Source: Actinoplanes palleronii (lineage in GTDB: Bacteria > Actinomycetota > Actinomycetes > Mycobacteriales > Micromonosporaceae). From it: 38,715 nucleotides of DNA. The translations under genes and the position numbers were made by a program. Of this stretch, positions 36,267 to 38,715 are shown piece by piece. Positions within the stretch are counted from its first letter, which is position 1; each line of letters opens with the position of its first letter. The notes below the pieces were generated by a model. That model made no database searches and was not told the origin of the DNA. It saw only the letters and a program-made list of their open reading frames with translations. Location of the stretch: contig NZ_BOMS01000121.1 in assembly GCF_016862315.1 (NCBI RefSeq), positions 1 through 38,715 of the forward strand, written 5' to 3'.

Positions 36267-36315
36267 GGTCCCTCCGCTCTTCTGGACTGGCGGGTCCATT
36301 TTTTGCCGGTCAAAG

Positions 36316-36335
36316 TCTGGACTACGCAGTCTAGA
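36316..36335. promoter_or_regulatory. Operator-like palindrome between tetR and the reductase
   Basis: TCTGGACT (36316-36323) and AGTCTAGA (36328-36335) are inverted arms matching at 7 of 8 positions with a 4-base spacer. The site ends about ten bases before the reductase ATG. A second, weaker pair TGGAC-N6-GTCCA lies near 36283-36298, close to the TetR start. Both are typical TetR-size sites. Confidence 0.55.
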
Positions 36336-36345
36336 AGGAGAGTTC

Positions 36346-37434
36346 ATGAACCAGTACTACCTGCTCGGCCGGTCCGGACTCCGGGTCAGCCGGCTGGCGC
36401 TCGGCACGATGAACTTCGGCGTCGATGGGTTCCACGCCGCCTACGGCAAGACCGAGGAGGACGCCGAGTCGATCTTCCGGCGGTACGTGGAGTCCGGCGG
36501 CAACTTCATCGACACCGCGGACTTCTACACCGCGGGGCAGAGCGAGCGGATCCTCGGCCGGCTGATCGACAAGGCCGGCAACCGGGACCGGCTCGTGCTG
36601 ACCAGCAAGTTCACCAACACCGTCGACCCGGGCGACCCGAACGCCAGCGGCAACGGCCGCAAACACATGATCCGCGCGCTGGACGACTCGCTGCGCCGGC
36701 TCGGCACCGACTACCTCGACCTCTACCTGCTGCACACCTGGGACCGGATCACGCCGGTCGAGGAGGTCGTGCGCACCTTCGACGACCTGGTCAAGGTCGG
36801 CAAGATCCGCTACGCCGGGCTGTCCGACGTGCCGGCCTGGTACGCGGCCCGGGCGCAGAGCTACGCCGAGGCGCACGGGCTGGCCCCGATGGTGACCGTG
36901 CAACTGCCGTACTCGCTGGTGGCGCGCGGTGTCGAGCCGGAGTTCGTCCCGATGGCGCAGAACCTCGGGATCGGCCTGACCGCGTGGAGCCCGATCGGCG
37001 GCGGCCTGCTCACCGGCAAGTACCGGCGCTCCGGCGCGGGCGTGGCCGGCGAGGGGCGGCTGAGCACCCCGGGCACCGGGATGCCGATCGCCGAGGAGCA
37101 CTGGCGGGTCATCGAGGCGGTGCAGAGCGTCGCGGACGACCTGGGCCGCCCGATGGTGCAGGTGGCGCTCAACTGGGCGGCGACCCAGCCGGGGATCACG
37201 TCGCTGGTGATCGGGGCGAGCAGCGCCGACCAGCTGGACACGAACCTGGCCGCGCTGGACTTCGTGATCCCGGCCGACGCCCGCGCGCGGCTCGACGAGG
37301 CCAGTACGCCGCAGGTCCCGGGGCTGTACTCGATGTTCACCCCGCAGTACCAGTCCTGGGTGGTCAGCCCCGGTCTGGCGGTGTCCGACCGGCCGGCGAG
37401 CTTCAGCGCTCCGGTGGTCAACCGGGCGGGTTGA
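36346..37434 (+). CDS. Aldo/keto reductase
   Basis: A 362-aa NADPH-type aldo/keto reductase. The catalytic tetrad is visible: D56 and Y61 (FIDTADFYTAG), K88 (LTSKF) and H130 (LYLLHTWD). Further hallmarks are GKIRYAGLSDVPAWYAA, VQLPYSLVARGVE and the cofactor segment WSPIGGGLLTGKY, with TSLVIGASSADQL for NADP phosphate binding. The family reduces aldehydes and ketones of sugars, quinones or xenobiotics. AAGGAG lies five bases before the ATG. Its promoter overlaps the TetR operator palindrome, so it is the probable repressed target. Confidence 0.95.
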   Translation: MNQYYLLGRSGLRVSRLALGTMNFGVDGFHAAYGKTEEDAESIFRRYVESGGNFIDTADFYTAGQSERILGRLIDKAGNRDRLVLTSKFTNTVDPGDPNASGNGRKHMIRALDDSLRRLGTDYLDLYLLHTWDRITPVEEVVRTFDDLVKVGKIRYAGLSDVPAWYAARAQSYAEAHGLAPMVTVQLPYSLVARGVEPEFVPMAQNLGIGLTAWSPIGGGLLTGKYRRSGAGVAGEGRLSTPGTGMPIAEEHWRVIEAVQSVADDLGRPMVQVALNWAATQPGITSLVIGASSADQLDTNLAALDFVIPADARARLDEASTPQVPGLYSMFTPQYQSWVVSPGLAVSDRPASFSAPVVNRAG

Positions 37435-37565
37435 CCCGAGACACCTTCGGGTAACGCGCGTCGTCGCTGGTCAGAGCGGGTGGCCGAGGATTGTTGGACG
37501 AGTTCATGGCGTACCTGGGCGTGGGGGTTTAGGCTCGGACGCTGTCAGCTTCGCAAGGAAGGCGG

Positions 37566-38480
37566 GTGACGGTGACCGACGCCGCGTCAGCGACCCGGAT
37601 CGTGCACCGTCCCGAGGACGGCCGGCGGATCGCCTACGAGGTCCTCGGCCCCACCCACGGTTTCCCGGTCTTCCTGCTGCACGGGACGCCCGGCAGCCGC
37701 CTCGGCCCCCGCCCGCGCGGGATCGTCCTGCACCGCCTCGGCATCCAGCTGATCACGTACGACCGGCCCGGTTACGGCGAGTCCGAGCGGGTGCAGGGCC
37801 GCGACGTGGCGCACGCCGCGCAGGACGTCCGCGCCATCGCCGACGAGCTCGACCTGGACCGCTTCTCGGTGGTCGGCCGCTCCGGCGGTGGCCCGCACGC
37901 GCTGGCCTGCGCCGCCGACGGCAACCTGCGCGACCGGCTGATCCGGGTCGCGGTCCTGGTCAGCCTCGCCCCGGCCGGCGCCCCCGGCTGGTACGAGGGG
38001 ATGAACGGCGACAACCACAAGCAGTTCGGCAACGCGGTGACCGACCCGGCCGAGCTGGAGTCGGAGATCCGCCGCCGGGCCTCCGGCATCGACGTCGACC
38101 CGGACTTCCTGCTCGGTCTGCTCACCGACCAGATGACCACCGCCGACCAGCGCGTGGTCAGCGACGCGGCCCTGCGCCGCCAGCTGCGCCTGTCCTACCG
38201 CGACGCGATCAAAAACGGACCGTACGGCTGGATCGACGACGTGCTGGCCCTGCGCCGCGACTGGAAGGTCGACCTGGGCGCCATCACCACCCCGGTCCGC
38301 GTCTGGCACGGCGGCCAGGACACGTTCGCCCCGGCCACCCACTCGCGCTACCTCGCCGACATGATCGGCAAGACCGCGGAACTGGACGTGCGCCCGGGCG
38401 CGGCCCACTTCGACGCGATGCCGGAGCTGCCCCGCACCCTGCGCTGGCTGGCCGCCCGCTCCGCCCTCGCCACCCGCTGA
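37566..38480 (+). CDS. Alpha/beta hydrolase (Ser nucleophile)
   Basis: A 304-aa hydrolase. The oxyanion motif is HGTPGSRLGP. The nucleophile elbow GRSGGG has S106, the acid is D252 (WHGGQDTFAP) and the base H281 (GAAHF), a complete triad. The lid region (about 140-215) is Asp-rich and helical. Family members hydrolyse esters, lactones or epoxides; the substrate is unknown. A GTG at 37566 and another at 37572 are both possible starts, with GGAAGG upstream. It follows the reductase by about 130 bases with no gene between. Confidence 0.9.
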   Translation: MTVTDAASATRIVHRPEDGRRIAYEVLGPTHGFPVFLLHGTPGSRLGPRPRGIVLHRLGIQLITYDRPGYGESERVQGRDVAHAAQDVRAIADELDLDRFSVVGRSGGGPHALACAADGNLRDRLIRVAVLVSLAPAGAPGWYEGMNGDNHKQFGNAVTDPAELESEIRRRASGIDVDPDFLLGLLTDQMTTADQRVVSDAALRRQLRLSYRDAIKNGPYGWIDDVLALRRDWKVDLGAITTPVRVWHGGQDTFAPATHSRYLADMIGKTAELDVRPGAAHFDAMPELPRTLRWLAARSALATR

Positions 38481-38715
38481 CGGCGGGGTTCGGGGCGGCC
38501 GCAGGACGCGGTCGGTGCCTGCGGACGTCTACCGCCCGCCGGCGGGCGACAGCCGCACGCGATCGGCGGTTGTTCCCGGTAGAGGTCCGGCACGGACCGC
38601 TGGGGGAGGCAGTGGAGCCACACGTCACGGCCCGGCTGGCTCTCAGCGCCGCTATCCACCGCGATAACGGCCGCCACGACCAACCGGGCGGGTTCAGCTG
38701 GCTCTGGCCGCCCTT
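38481..38715. other. Non-coding right end with a palindrome
   Basis: No gene is supportable. CGCCCGCC-GGCGGGCG (38533-38548) is a perfect 16-bp palindrome, part of a diverged copy of the element at 28354-28393. Near 38627, GGCCCGGCTGGCTCTCAG resembles the start of the hairpin-repeat family seen at 1.0-1.4 kb, but no full copy follows before the window ends. Confidence 0.5.

Overview
The window is very GC-rich, densely coded and full of GTG/TTG starts and 4-base stop/start overlaps. It carries an AfsR-like NB-ARC/TPR regulator, paired sensor kinases and many flavin and ABC-transport genes. This fits a filamentous actinomycete; a Micromonosporaceae (Actinoplanes-like) genome is my guess from style only. 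I saw no tRNA, rRNA, CRISPR array, transposase or integrase.

Layout. (1) 1-5.2 kb: larE, a surface-anchored propeller-like protein, an NTF2/SnoaL-like gene coupled to a double-VOC gene, and an LLM flavin oxidoreductase. Both larger non-coding gaps here carry copies of one structured repeat. (2) 5.2-12.7 kb: a minus-strand run of a ketopantoate-reductase/rhodanese fusion, a GlcD-like flavoprotein, a fused FAD/Fe-S D-2-hydroxyacid dehydrogenase and a GNAT, divergent from a LysR gene. (3) 12.8-15.5 kb: a small zinc-ribbon membrane protein convergent with a STAND regulator. (4) 15.7-24.0 kb: a tightly coupled operon of a hydrolase with an Asp nucleophile, an LLM monooxygenase, an acyl-CoA-dehydrogenase-fold monooxygenase, a family-5 binding lipoprotein, two permeases and a double ATPase. 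It looks like a scavenging system for a sulfur- or nitrogen-bearing organic compound. (5) 24.0-27.6 kb: a heterodimeric ABC exporter with one degenerate ATP site. (6) 27.6-29.0 kb: a repeat-bearing gap with two small genes. (7) 29.2-34.4 kb: a protein resembling the PrnB branch of the IDO/TDO heme superfamily, coupled to a PAS-PAS-histidine kinase-receiver protein and facing a polytopic NarL/DegS-type kinase. (8) 34.4-38.5 kb: a UbiA-like remnant, two tandem TetR genes, an aldo/keto reductase and an alpha/beta hydrolase.

Most notable points: the PrnB/IDO-like protein joined to a hybrid kinase; the reductase-rhodanese fusion; a dispersed two-tier hairpin repeat whose arms vary in sequence while pairing is largely kept; and the organosulfur-type operon opening with a GxDxG hydrolase. 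Function calls rest on motif recognition by eye, not on searches.
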